Below, one piece after another: positions 18,019-26,706 of a stretch of 64,000 nt of DNA. Position 1 is the first letter of the stretch. Each line of letters starts with the position of its first letter. Made by a program: the position numbers and the translations under genes. The notes under the pieces were generated by a model. That model did not search any database, had not been told where the DNA came from, and saw only the letters and a list, made by a program, of their open reading frames with translations. Source of the stretch: HGM12587 sp945786935 (GTDB lineage: Bacteria > Bacillota > Clostridia > Lachnospirales > Lachnospiraceae); the NCBI GenBank assembly GCA_945786935.1, contig CALZFY010000001.1, forward strand, positions 49,111 to 113,110, in the 5' to 3' direction.

Positions 18019-19356
18019 ATGGGAAAATATTTTGGCACAGACGGCTTCCGCGGGGAAGCAAACGTAAAACTGACAGTTGAACATGCATATAAAGTAGGCC
18101 GCTATTTGGGCTGGTACTATAAGAAAGACGGTTACAGACCACAGATCGTCATCGGTAAAGATACAAGAAGAAGCAGCTATATGTTTGAATACTCTCTTGT
18201 AGCAGGCTTAACTGCTTCCGGAGCAGATGTTTCCTTACTTCATGTAACAACAACTCCAAGTGTATCTTATGTGGTAAGAACTGAAGGCTTTGACTGTGGT
18301 ATCATGATCTCTGCAAGCCACAATCCGTTCTATGATAACGGTATTAAGCTGATCAATGGAAACGGTCAGAAGATGGATGCAGAAGTAGAAGCAAAGATCG
18401 AGCAGTACATCGACGGAGAAATCGGGGAGATTCCGTTTGCACAGAAAGAAGACATCGGATGTGCAACAGATTTTTCCGCAGGAAGAAACCGTTATATCGG
18501 TTATCTGATCTCCCTTCCGACCCGTTCCTTTAAGAATAAGAGAGTAGGGCTTGACTGCTCCAACGGAAGTGCATCCTCTATTGCAAAGAGCGTATTTGAT
18601 GCCTTAGGTGCAAAGACTTATGTCATCCATAATGATCCGGACGGAACCAACATCAATACAAACTGCGGTTCCACTCACATTGAAAGCTTACAGCAGTTTG
18701 TCAAAGAAAATCATCTGGATGTAGGATTTGCCTATGACGGTGATGCAGACAGATGTCTTGCAGTAGATGAAAACGGAAACCTGGTTGACGGTGATGTGAT
18801 CATGTACATCTGCGGTAAATATATGAAGGAAAACGGAAAGCTTCATAACGATACCATTGTTACAACGATCATGTCCAATTTGGGTCTTTACAAGGCCTGC
18901 GACAGAGAAGGGTTAAAATATGAGAAGACAGCCGTAGGCGATAAGTATGTATATGAAAATATGGTAAAGAATGGACATTCTCTCGGCGGAGAACAGTCCG
19001 GCCATATCATTTTCAGCAAGCATGCTACCACAGGAGACGGTATTTTAACATCCTTAAAGATTATGGAAGTATTACTGGAAAAGAAGACCACTCTGGCAAC
19101 CCTGGCATCAGAAGTAAAGATCTATCCACAGCTTCTGAAAAACTTAAGAGTGACAGACAAGGATCTGGTACTGAATCATCCGGATGTTATCGCTGCAGAA
19201 AAAGCAGTGGAAGAAGCATTGGGAGACAACGGACGTATTCTGGTGCGTGCCAGCGGTACAGAACCGGTACTTCGTGTCATGGTAGAAGCGGAAACACAGG
19301 AACTTTGCGAAACACATGTAAATGCAGTCATTGATGCAATGAAATCAGTGATGTAA
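18019..19356 (+). CDS. glmM: Phosphoglucosamine mutase
   Basis: Interconverts glucosamine-6-phosphate and glucosamine-1-phosphate on the way to UDP-GlcNAc. 445 residues, normal length. MGKYFGTDGFRGEAN at the start and the phosphoserine loop ISASHNPF are diagnostic; the metal loop DGDADRC and sugar loop GEQSGH are intact, and the phosphate-binding RASGTEP is near the C-terminus. The start at 18019 has AGGAG and lies after a promoter at 17930-17958; the longer in-frame reading would begin upstream of that promoter. Confidence 0.96.
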   Translation: MGKYFGTDGFRGEANVKLTVEHAYKVGRYLGWYYKKDGYRPQIVIGKDTRRSSYMFEYSLVAGLTASGADVSLLHVTTTPSVSYVVRTEGFDCGIMISASHNPFYDNGIKLINGNGQKMDAEVEAKIEQYIDGEIGEIPFAQKEDIGCATDFSAGRNRYIGYLISLPTRSFKNKRVGLDCSNGSASSIAKSVFDALGAKTYVIHNDPDGTNINTNCGSTHIESLQQFVKENHLDVGFAYDGDADRCLAVDENGNLVDGDVIMYICGKYMKENGKLHNDTIVTTIMSNLGLYKACDREGLKYEKTAVGDKYVYENMVKNGHSLGGEQSGHIIFSKHATTGDGILTSLKIMEVLLEKKTTLATLASEVKIYPQLLKNLRVTDKDLVLNHPDVIAAEKAVEEALGDNGRILVRASGTEPVLRVMVEAETQELCETHVNAVIDAMKSVM

Positions 19357-19373
19357 TAAAAAGGAGAAGACAA

Positions 19374-20294
19374 ATGAAGAAGACTACATTGGTAATCATG
19401 GCAGCCGGACTTGGAAGTCGTTTCGGTGAAGGGTTAAAGCAGCTTGCAAAGGTAGGTCCGGGGGGAGAGATCATTATGGATTATTCTATCCATGACGCTT
19501 TAGAAGCCGGATTTGATAAAATCGTATTCATTATCCGTAAGGATATCGAAGCAGAGTTTCGTGAAGTCATTGGAAACAGGATCGAAAAGATTGCAGATGT
19601 TGCCTATGCATATCAGGAATTAGATAAGCTGCCGGAAGGCTTTACGAAACCGGCAGACAGAACCAAACCTTTTGGAACAGGCCATGCGGTACTTTGCTGC
19701 AAGGGAATCATTGATGGTCCTTTTGCAGTCATCAATGCAGATGATTACTATGGAAAGGAAGCTTTTGTGAAGGTTCATGATTTCCTGGTAGAAGAACATG
19801 ACACCTCAGAAAAACTGCAGTTTTGTATGGCAGGATTTATTCTTGGAAATACTTTAAGTGATAATGGATCCGTAACAAGAGGTGTATGCCAGGTGAACGA
19901 TCAGGGACATCTGGTAAAAGTTGTGGAAACCGGAGGACTCATTAAAACTGCAGATGGTGCGGGTATCGAAAAAGAGGATGGCACGGTAGAACCAATCGAT
20001 GCAGGGGTTCATGTATCTATGAATATGTGGGGCTTCTCAGAAGAGATGATCGATATTCTGGAGAAAAACTTTGTGGAATTTTTACAGAACATTCCGGAAG
20101 GTGATATCAAGAAAGAATACCTGCTGCCAACCATTGTAGATGATCAGATTCAGACGGGTAAGGCAGATGTTACTGTTCTTGAGACAAAGGATAAATGGTT
20201 TGGAGTAACCTACAAAGAGGATAAACAGACTGTTATGGATTCCTTTAAAGCACTGGTAGAAGCAGGTGTTTACAAAGAAAAGCTTTTCTCATAA
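19374..20294 (+). CDS. Sugar-phosphate nucleotidyltransferase family protein
   Basis: 306 residues. The nucleotide-binding signature MAAGLGSRFG is near the N-terminus and KQL follows with GGEIIMDYSI, as in NTP_transferase proteins; NADDYYG supplies the metal-binding Asp. There is no acetyltransferase repeat domain, so it is not GlmU. It lies 17 bases after glmM, which suggests a role in activating a sugar phosphate, but the sugar and nucleotide are not known. Confidence 0.8.
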   Translation: MKKTTLVIMAAGLGSRFGEGLKQLAKVGPGGEIIMDYSIHDALEAGFDKIVFIIRKDIEAEFREVIGNRIEKIADVAYAYQELDKLPEGFTKPADRTKPFGTGHAVLCCKGIIDGPFAVINADDYYGKEAFVKVHDFLVEEHDTSEKLQFCMAGFILGNTLSDNGSVTRGVCQVNDQGHLVKVVETGGLIKTADGAGIEKEDGTVEPIDAGVHVSMNMWGFSEEMIDILEKNFVEFLQNIPEGDIKKEYLLPTIVDDQIQTGKADVTVLETKDKWFGVTYKEDKQTVMDSFKALVEAGVYKEKLFS

Positions 20295-20323
20295 GTAAAA
20301 AGGAGAGTTTCAGTTTTAAATTT

Positions 20324-21226
20324 ATGAAAATTGAATTTAGAAAGCCGGCAATCGAGGATAAAGCCCTGGTTGCCGGCTATATCAAACAGAAAAAAACAAG
20401 AAGCTGTGAGGATACTTTTGGAAATCTTTTGCTTTGGGCAAGATTTTATCAGGTACAGATTGCAGAAGTGGAAGGCATGCTGGTGGCAGCAACCATGGGA
20501 GAACATTTAAGCTTTCACTATCCATATGGCAGAGGAAATGTGAAAAAATGTATTGAGACCCTGATGGATTATGCAAAAGAGCAGGGACAGGAATTTTCCA
20601 TGTACTGCGTGACTCCCGAAGATTATCAGGAACTGGAGGATTTGTTCCCGGGAGAATTTGAAATTGAATATGACCGGGACAGTGCAGATTATGTATACGA
20701 GGCAGAAAAGCTTCGTACTCTTTCCGGAAAGAAGTACCACAGCAAAAAAAATCATGTAAACAAGTTCAAAAAGACCTATGAAAACTGGGAATATATTTCC
20801 ATGGACGCAGCACATGCAGAGGAGGCATTCCAGATGCTTCTGGAATGGAAAAACAGAAACGTCTGTCCGCAGGACCATGAGAAAAATGCAGAAAGCTGTG
20901 TGGCATCCAATTACCTGCGCCTGTTTGAGGAGCTGGAAGTGTGTGGAGGACTGCTTCGGGTGGATGGACATCCGGTAGCTTTTTCCATTGGGGAAAAGGT
21001 ATGTGATGACACCATGGTGGTACACATTGAAAAAGCCCTGACGGAATATGAAGGGTCCTATGCCATGATCAATCAGCAGTTTGCAGAGCATGAGTGTCAG
21101 GATGTGACCTATATCAACCGGGAGGAAGATACCGGAGATGAAGGCCTTCGAAAGGCCAAGCTGTCCTACAAACCGGTTTTTATGGTGGAAAAAGGAACGG
21201 TGAAGAGGAAGAAGAATCATGAGTAA
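20324..21226 (+). CDS. DUF2156 family protein (GNAT-like fold)
   Basis: 300 residues. The pattern of LRTLSGKKYHSKKNHVNKF around residues 130-150 and the C-terminal YKPVFMVEKG are typical of the DUF2156 family, related to the C-terminal domain of aminoacyl-phosphatidylglycerol synthases. An acyl or aminoacyl transfer role is inferred; no membrane helices are present. The best ribosome site (AGGAG) is about 18 bases before the ATG, an unusually long gap. It overlaps hisC by 8 bases. Confidence 0.75.
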   Translation: MKIEFRKPAIEDKALVAGYIKQKKTRSCEDTFGNLLLWARFYQVQIAEVEGMLVAATMGEHLSFHYPYGRGNVKKCIETLMDYAKEQGQEFSMYCVTPEDYQELEDLFPGEFEIEYDRDSADYVYEAEKLRTLSGKKYHSKKNHVNKFKKTYENWEYISMDAAHAEEAFQMLLEWKNRNVCPQDHEKNAESCVASNYLRLFEELEVCGGLLRVDGHPVAFSIGEKVCDDTMVVHIEKALTEYEGSYAMINQQFAEHECQDVTYINREEDTGDEGLRKAKLSYKPVFMVEKGTVKRKKNHE

Positions 21227-22277
21227 CTGGAGAAATAATGTAAGAAAGGTCATTCCCTATGTACCGGGGGAACAGCCCAACCAGCCGGGGATGATCAAAC
21301 TAAATACCAATGAAAATCCATATCCACCGGCACCGGGAGTACAGAAGGTACTGGAGGAGTTTTCGGCGGATTCCCTAAGACTTTATCCGGACCCGGCAGT
21401 GACAGACCTTGTAAATGCACTGGCGAAACGCTATCAGGTGGCAGAAGATCAGGTATTTGTAGGCGTAGGCTCGGATGATGTGCTGGCTATGGCCTTTATG
21501 ACTTTTTTTAATTCGGACAAGCCGATTTTATTCCCGGATATTTCCTATTCTTTTTACAGCGTGTGGGCAGAGGAATTTCGGATTCCCTACAAAAGACCGG
21601 CACTGGATGAGAATTTCCGGCTGGTAAAGGAAGACTACTACCAGGAAAACGGAGGAATCATTTTCCCCAATCCCAATGCGCCTACAGCCATCTATGAACC
21701 ACTAGAAACCATTGAGGACATTTTACAGCATAATCCGGATGTGGTGGTGATCATTGATGAGGCCTACATTGACTTTGGCGGAAAATCAGCGCTGCCGCTG
21801 ATTGAAAAATACGATAACCTGCTGGTAGTCCAGACCTTTTCAAAGTCCCGTTCCATGGCAGGAATGCGTATCGGGTTTGCTTTTGGCAATCCGGAGCTTA
21901 TCAAATATTTAAATGATGTGAAGTATTCCTTTAATTCCTATACCATGAACCGCACTTCCATCTGCTGTGGTGTGGAAGCAGTAAAGGATGAGGCATATTT
22001 TAAAGAAACAACTGCAAAAATTATTGCTACGAGAAAGTGGGCAAAAGAGGAGCTTGCAAAGCTTGGATTTAACTTTACAGACTCTATGGCAAACTTTATT
22101 TTTGCTACTCATAAAACAGTTCCTGCAAAGGAAATTTTTGAAGCATTGAGGGAAGCTCATATTTATGTCAGATATTTTCAGTCTCCGAGGATTGACAATT
22201 ATCTGCGTATTACCATTGGTACAGAGGGAGAAATGGAAAAGCTGTTTGAGTTTTTGCGAAAAATTCTGAATCCATAG
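21219..22277 (+). CDS. hisC: Histidinol-phosphate aminotransferase family protein
   Basis: Class I/II PLP-dependent aminotransferase, 352 residues. NTNENPYPP is the HisC substrate signature, IIDEAYIDFG carries the PLP-ring Asp, and the Schiff-base Lys is in FSKSRSMAGMRIGFA. It would make histidinol phosphate, or transaminate aromatic amino acids, since no other his gene is nearby. The start overlaps the preceding gene by 8 bases. Confidence 0.88.
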   Translation: MSNWRNNVRKVIPYVPGEQPNQPGMIKLNTNENPYPPAPGVQKVLEEFSADSLRLYPDPAVTDLVNALAKRYQVAEDQVFVGVGSDDVLAMAFMTFFNSDKPILFPDISYSFYSVWAEEFRIPYKRPALDENFRLVKEDYYQENGGIIFPNPNAPTAIYEPLETIEDILQHNPDVVVIIDEAYIDFGGKSALPLIEKYDNLLVVQTFSKSRSMAGMRIGFAFGNPELIKYLNDVKYSFNSYTMNRTSICCGVEAVKDEAYFKETTAKIIATRKWAKEELAKLGFNFTDSMANFIFATHKTVPAKEIFEALREAHIYVRYFQSPRIDNYLRITIGTEGEMEKLFEFLRKILNP

Positions 22278-22288
22278 GAGCAGGCCAT

Positions 22289-23203
22289 ATGAGAAAAATA
22301 TATTTTATCTATAATCCCCATTCAGGAAAAGAACAGATCGTTTATAAACTAAATGAAATCATCAGGACTCTGGCAGATCAGGACAATGATCTTACAGTGG
22401 TGCCCACCACAGGGTACTTAGATGCCATGGAGCGAATTACCAATTTGCCCGATGGGTATGATCTGGTGGTCTGCAGCGGCGGCGACGGAACTTTGGATGA
22501 AGTAGTGACCGGTATGATGAAACGGCCGAAGGAGCGAAGGATCCCTATCGGGTATATTCCGGCAGGAACTACCAATGATTTTGCAAGAAGCCTTGAAATT
22601 CCCCGTCATATGCCGGAGGCTGCCAAATGTGCCATGACAGGAAAGCCTTTTGCCTGTGACATCGGTTCCTTTAATGATGATTCCTTTGTATATATTGCAT
22701 CCTTTGGTATTTTTACCGAGGTGTCCTACAGCACCAAGCAGGAGATCAAGAACGTACTTGGCCATATGGCCTATATACTGGAGGGGATGAAGAGCCTTTA
22801 CAATATCAAATCCTACCGGATGAAGGTGTTCAGCGATGAGATGGAATTTGAGGGTGATTTCCTCTTTGGAATGGTCACCAATTCCCGGTCCGTTGCCGGA
22901 TTTAAGGGACTCGTTAAAGGGGATGTACAGTTTGATGACGGCGTGTATGAAGTGACCTTTATCAAGCGTCCGAAAAATCCGCTGGAAATCCAGGAGATTC
23001 TTGCGGCTCTTCTTGTGGAAGAAATTAATTCCAAATACATGTATTCTTTCCGCACCAGAAAGCTGACCATCGAATCGAAGGAGATGGTTCCCTGGACACT
23101 GGATGGGGAGTTTGGAGGGGAACATGACCATGTGGAGATCGAAAATAATCAGCAGGCCGTAGAAATCATTGTGAAAGATAACGAAAATTTGTTAAATGAA
23201 TAA
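22289..23203 (+). CDS. Diacylglycerol kinase family lipid kinase (YegS/BmrU type)
   Basis: 304 residues. The N-terminal YNPHSGKEQ and the GGDGTLDEV motif are the ATP-binding hallmarks of the DAGK catalytic domain. PAGTTNDFA is the second conserved loop. Likely phosphorylates a membrane lipid at the inner face of the membrane; the substrate (diacylglycerol or another) cannot be decided. It follows hisC by 11 bases with a weak GGAGCAGG site. Confidence 0.9.
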   Translation: MRKIYFIYNPHSGKEQIVYKLNEIIRTLADQDNDLTVVPTTGYLDAMERITNLPDGYDLVVCSGGDGTLDEVVTGMMKRPKERRIPIGYIPAGTTNDFARSLEIPRHMPEAAKCAMTGKPFACDIGSFNDDSFVYIASFGIFTEVSYSTKQEIKNVLGHMAYILEGMKSLYNIKSYRMKVFSDEMEFEGDFLFGMVTNSRSVAGFKGLVKGDVQFDDGVYEVTFIKRPKNPLEIQEILAALLVEEINSKYMYSFRTRKLTIESKEMVPWTLDGEFGGEHDHVEIENNQQAVEIIVKDNENLLNE

Positions 23204-23252
23204 CAAAAAATAAGAAAATCCTCATATTTTTTCCGATTTTGGAAAAAAGTGT

Positions 23253-23281
23253 TTTCAATTTAATATAAGATGAGGTATAAT
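23253..23281 (+). promoter_or_regulatory. Promoter of fba
   Basis: TTTCAA (23253-23258), 17-base spacer, TATAAT (23276-23281), about 50 bases before the fba ATG with TTGGAGGTAA as ribosome site. Confidence 0.75.
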
Positions 23282-23332
23282 ACATCTCAAACGGGTCTTG
23301 TCCCGTAAACCGTATTTTTTGGAGGTAATGTT

Positions 23333-24196
23333 ATGTTAGTTTCAGCAGCAGAAATGCTCAAAAAAGCAAAAGCAGGCCACTATGCAGTAGGTCAGTTCAA
23401 TATCAACAACCTTGAATGGACAAAAGCTATTTTACAGACAGCTCAGGAATGCAATTCACCGGTGATCTTGGGTGTATCTGAAGGTGCTGGTAAATACATG
23501 GGCGGATATCATGCAGTTGTAGGTATGGTAAATGGTTTATTACAGGATTTAAACATCACTGTTCCTGTAGCTCTTCACTTAGACCACGGCAGCTATGATC
23601 ACTGCTACAAATGTATCGAAGCTGGATTCTCTTCCGTAATGTTCGATGGCTCTCACTACCCAATCGAAGAAAACGTTGAGAAAACAAAAGAATTAGTTGC
23701 AGTATGCCATGAAAAAGGATTATCTATCGAAGCAGAAGTTGGTTCTATCGGTGGAGAAGAAGACGGCGTTGTAGGTATGGGCGAATGTGCTGATCCTAAG
23801 GAATGTAAGATGGTTGCTGATCTTGGAGTAGATTTCCTTGCAGCAGGTATCGGTAACATCCACGGAAAATATCCTGCAAACTGGGCAGGACTTTCTTTCG
23901 AAACTCTGGATGCAATCCAGCAGTTAACAGGAGACCTTCCATTAGTACTTCACGGTGGTACAGGTATCCCAACCGAAATGATCCAGAAAGCAATCAGCCT
24001 TGGTGTTGCTAAGATCAACGTAAACACAGAATGCCAGTTATCATTTGCAAAGGCTACTCGTGAATACATCGAAGCTGGAAAAGACTTAGAAGGCAAAGGA
24101 TTTGACCCTCGTAAGCTTTTAGCTCCGGGTGCAGCTGCAATCAAAGCAACTGTAAAAGAAAAAATGGAAATCTTCGGTTCCATTAACAAAGCGTAA
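23333..24196 (+). CDS. fba: Class II fructose-bisphosphate aldolase
   Basis: Zinc enzyme that cleaves fructose-1,6-bisphosphate to dihydroxyacetone phosphate and glyceraldehyde-3-phosphate in glycolysis. 287 residues. The catalytic Asp and zinc His are in LHLDHGS, further zinc ligands lie in GNIHGKY and LHGGTG, and the phosphate-binding region is in KINVNTE. Strong promoter and terminator flank it and codons are highly biased, consistent with high expression. Confidence 0.96.
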   Translation: MLVSAAEMLKKAKAGHYAVGQFNINNLEWTKAILQTAQECNSPVILGVSEGAGKYMGGYHAVVGMVNGLLQDLNITVPVALHLDHGSYDHCYKCIEAGFSSVMFDGSHYPIEENVEKTKELVAVCHEKGLSIEAEVGSIGGEEDGVVGMGECADPKECKMVADLGVDFLAAGIGNIHGKYPANWAGLSFETLDAIQQLTGDLPLVLHGGTGIPTEMIQKAISLGVAKINVNTECQLSFAKATREYIEAGKDLEGKGFDPRKLLAPGAAAIKATVKEKMEIFGSINKA

Positions 24197-24220
24197 GCTT
24201 AAAAAATTACTGAACTTGAA

Positions 24221-24251
24221 GGCGTTCCGCAGCAATGTGGAACGTCTTTTT
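24221..24251 (+). terminator. Terminator after fba
   Basis: GGCGTTCCGCA, loop GCAA, TGTGGAACGTC, then TTTTT: 11-bp stem with two G-U pairs. Confidence 0.9.
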
Positions 24252-24270
24252 GAATAAAGGGTAAGGAAAT

Positions 24271-26382
24271 ATGAGTGAATTGATTGATGTAAAAGAAATT
24301 TTTGGAGAAAATGTATTTAATGATTCTGCCATGAGAGCCCGTCTTCCCAAGAAGGTTTATCAGGAACTGAAAAAGACCATGGAAGAGGGAAAAGAGCTGG
24401 ATCTTGTAACCGCAGATGTGGTTGCCCATGAGATGAAGGAGTGGGCCATTGAAAAAGGAGCGACCCATTACACCCACTGGTTCCAACCGCTGACCGGAGC
24501 CACAGCAGAAAAGCATGATTCCTTTATTTCTGCTCCGATGAAGGACGGAAAAGTCCTGATGAACTTTTCCGGAAAAGAGCTGATCAAAGGAGAACCGGAC
24601 GCTTCCTCCTTCCCTTCCGGAGGACTTCGTGCAACCTTCGAGGCAAGAGGATATACCGCATGGGATTGTACCTCACCGGCCTTTGTCCGTCAGGATGCTA
24701 CCGGTGCCACTCTTTGCATTCCCACAGCCTTCTGTTCTTATACAGGAGAAGCATTAGACCAGAAAACTCCATTGCTTCGTTCCATGCAGGCAATCAATAC
24801 ACAGGCATTAAGGCTTTTAAGACTTTTTGGTAATACAACCTCAAAGAAGGTGACTCCGTCTGTAGGCCTGGAGCAGGAATATTTCCTCATTGATAAAGAA
24901 AAATACCTGCAGAGAAAGGATCTGGTATTTACCAGTCGTACACTGTTTGGTGCCATGCCTCCAAAGGGTCAGGAAATGGACGACCATTACTTCGGGGTTA
25001 TCCGTGAAAGAATCGGCGCCTTCATGAAGGATGTCAATGAAGAATTGTGGAAGCTGGGGGTCAGTGCCAAAACACAGCATAACGAAGCAGCTCCGGCACA
25101 GCACGAGCTTGCTCCAATTTATGCAGAGGTCAATGTGGCTGTTGACCATAACCAGATCATTATGGAGACTTTAAAGAGAATCGCAAACCATCATGGTCTT
25201 GTATGTCTTCTCCATGAAAAACCATTTGCCGGGGTAAACGGCTCCGGTAAACACAATAACTGGTCTTTAACCACCGATGACGGCATTAATCTGTTAGATC
25301 CGGGGAAAACACCCCATGACAATGTGCAGTTCCTTCTGGTTCTGGCGTGTGTCTTAAAAGCAGTGGATGTTCATGCAGACCTCCTTCGGGAATCTGCAGC
25401 AGATGTGGGAAATGACCATCGTCTGGGAGCAAATGAAGCACCCCCGGCGATTATTTCCGTATATCTTGGTGAGCAGCTCAACGATGTCATGCATCAGCTC
25501 ATCAGTACCGGTTCTGCAAACCATTCCATTAAGGGAGAACGTCTGGCTACCGGTGTGAAAACATTACCTGATTTTGCAAAAGATGTTACAGACCGCAACA
25601 GAACTTCACCATTTGCCTTCACCGGAAATAAATTTGAGTTCCGTATGGTAGGCTCTAAGGATTCCGGCGGAGAACCGAATACTGTTTTAAATACCATCGT
25701 GGCGGAAGCTTTCTGTGAAGCCTGCGATTATATCGAGGCCGCAGAGGATCGGGACATGGCCATCCATGATCTGATCGAGAGATATTTCATGGAACATGAA
25801 AAGATTGTATTTGACGGAAACGGATATTCCGAGGAATGGGTGAAAGAAGCCGAAAGAAGAGGACTTCCAAACTTAAAAACCATGGTGGATGCCATTCCGG
25901 CACTGACTACGGAAAAAGCAGTGGCTCTTTTTGAAAAATTCGGTGTCTTTACACGGGCAGAACTGGAATCCCGTGCGGAGATCCAGTATGAGACCTACGC
26001 TAAGGTCATCAATATCGAGGCAAAATCCATGATTGATATTGCCAGCAAGCAGCTGATTCCGGCTGTGATCAAATATACAAAGGAGCTGGCAGATACCGTC
26101 ATCGCAGTGAAGAACTGTGGTGTGGATGCATCTGTTCAGGAGGATATTTTGAAGGAAACTACTGTACTGCTCGCCGAAGCAAAAGCAGCCCTTGCAAAAT
26201 TGATTGCACTGGACGCAGAAGGTGCAACGAAGGAACCAGGCGAAGAACAGGCAAAATTCTTTAACAAAGAAGTTGTTCCGGCTATGGAAGCACTCAGGCG
26301 TCCAATCGATAAGCTTGAAATGATCGTGGAAAAGGATATGTGGCCAATGCCATCCTATGGAGACATGATCTTCGAAGTATAA
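24271..26382 (+). CDS. glnN: Glutamine synthetase type III
   Basis: 703 residues, the length of GSIII rather than the 440-470 of GSI. It joins ammonia to glutamate with ATP. THWFQPLTG, the GSIII-typical GGLRATFEARGYTAWD, EQEYFLID, the catalytic NGSGKHNNWS and the NRTSPFAFTGNKFEFR block are all present. GSIII is common in Bacteroidota and many Clostridia. The ATG at 24271 follows GGGTAAGGAAAT. It is followed by a repeat-rich gap, not by nitrogen regulatory genes. Confidence 0.96.
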   Translation: MSELIDVKEIFGENVFNDSAMRARLPKKVYQELKKTMEEGKELDLVTADVVAHEMKEWAIEKGATHYTHWFQPLTGATAEKHDSFISAPMKDGKVLMNFSGKELIKGEPDASSFPSGGLRATFEARGYTAWDCTSPAFVRQDATGATLCIPTAFCSYTGEALDQKTPLLRSMQAINTQALRLLRLFGNTTSKKVTPSVGLEQEYFLIDKEKYLQRKDLVFTSRTLFGAMPPKGQEMDDHYFGVIRERIGAFMKDVNEELWKLGVSAKTQHNEAAPAQHELAPIYAEVNVAVDHNQIIMETLKRIANHHGLVCLLHEKPFAGVNGSGKHNNWSLTTDDGINLLDPGKTPHDNVQFLLVLACVLKAVDVHADLLRESAADVGNDHRLGANEAPPAIISVYLGEQLNDVMHQLISTGSANHSIKGERLATGVKTLPDFAKDVTDRNRTSPFAFTGNKFEFRMVGSKDSGGEPNTVLNTIVAEAFCEACDYIEAAEDRDMAIHDLIERYFMEHEKIVFDGNGYSEEWVKEAERRGLPNLKTMVDAIPALTTEKAVALFEKFGVFTRAELESRAEIQYETYAKVINIEAKSMIDIASKQLIPAVIKYTKELADTVIAVKNCGVDASVQEDILKETTVLLAEAKAALAKLIALDAEGATKEPGEEQAKFFNKEVVPAMEALRRPIDKLEMIVEKDMWPMPSYGDMIFEV

Positions 26383-26392
26383 GTGAAAGAAC

Positions 26393-26486
26393 AGGACAGG
26401 GGACCCAGGACAGGGGACGAGGCAGGACAGGGGACGTATCTATGTCCGGAATTTTTCCGGACATAGATACGTCCCCTGTCCTGCCT
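26393..26486 (+). repeat. REP-like element: three AGGACAGGGGAC copies and a 32-bp perfect inverted repeat
   Basis: AGGACAGGGGAC occurs at 26393-26404, 26407-26418 and 26424-26435. The third copy opens a palindrome whose left arm (26420-26451) and right arm (26455-26486) pair over all 32 positions around a 3-base loop; the inner part contains GTATCTATGTCCGGAA. The arms carry no T-run tail. Similar GGGGAC-rich palindromes near RAYT transposases are a known class of bacterial repeat; no transposase gene lies next to this one. Confidence 0.9.
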
Positions 26487-26495
26487 TCGCCCAAC

Positions 26496-26527
26496 AAAAA
26501 AGAACCTGAATTTTCATTCAGGTCTTT
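26496..26527 (+). terminator. Terminator of glnN
   Basis: ACCTGAAT (26504-26511), loop TTTC, ATTCAGGT (26516-26523), flanked by AAAAAAGA and CTTT. Confidence 0.7.
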
Positions 26528-26540
26528 GAGAAAGGGAGGA

Positions 26541-26561
26541 TGTCAGGAGCTTCTCCTGACA
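26541..26561. repeat. Perfect 9-bp hairpin before addB
   Basis: TGTCAGGAG, loop CTT, CTCCTGACA. No T-run follows. It lies between the glnN terminator and addB. The rest of the gap to 26706 is AT-rich with no gene seen. Confidence 0.6.
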
Positions 26562-26706
26562 CATATTTATGAAAAAGTTTTTCTTGATGTCTTTGTTTTT
26601 CTGTGGTTTCATTATAAGTAGGAAAAATGAAGGAATCATGTTTACGAAATGAAACTTCCGTGAAAAGAACATGAACAAATTATGAACGAAGAAATTGGAG
26701 AAGAGC

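Noticed and set aside
20507..21253. Minus-strand open reading of 248 codons under the DUF2156 and hisC genes
   Set aside because: Antisense to two recognised genes and without start signals.
22418..23131. Minus-strand open reading of 237 codons under the lipid kinase gene
   Set aside because: Antisense to a gene with a clear GGDGT motif; no ribosome site.
26393..26435. CRISPR array
   Set aside because: The 12-base repeats are only 14 and 17 bases apart, with no spacers of 30 bases and no cas genes.
26340..26621. Open reading across the REP-like repeat after glnN
   Set aside because: It starts inside glnN in another frame and runs through a palindrome; no ribosome site.
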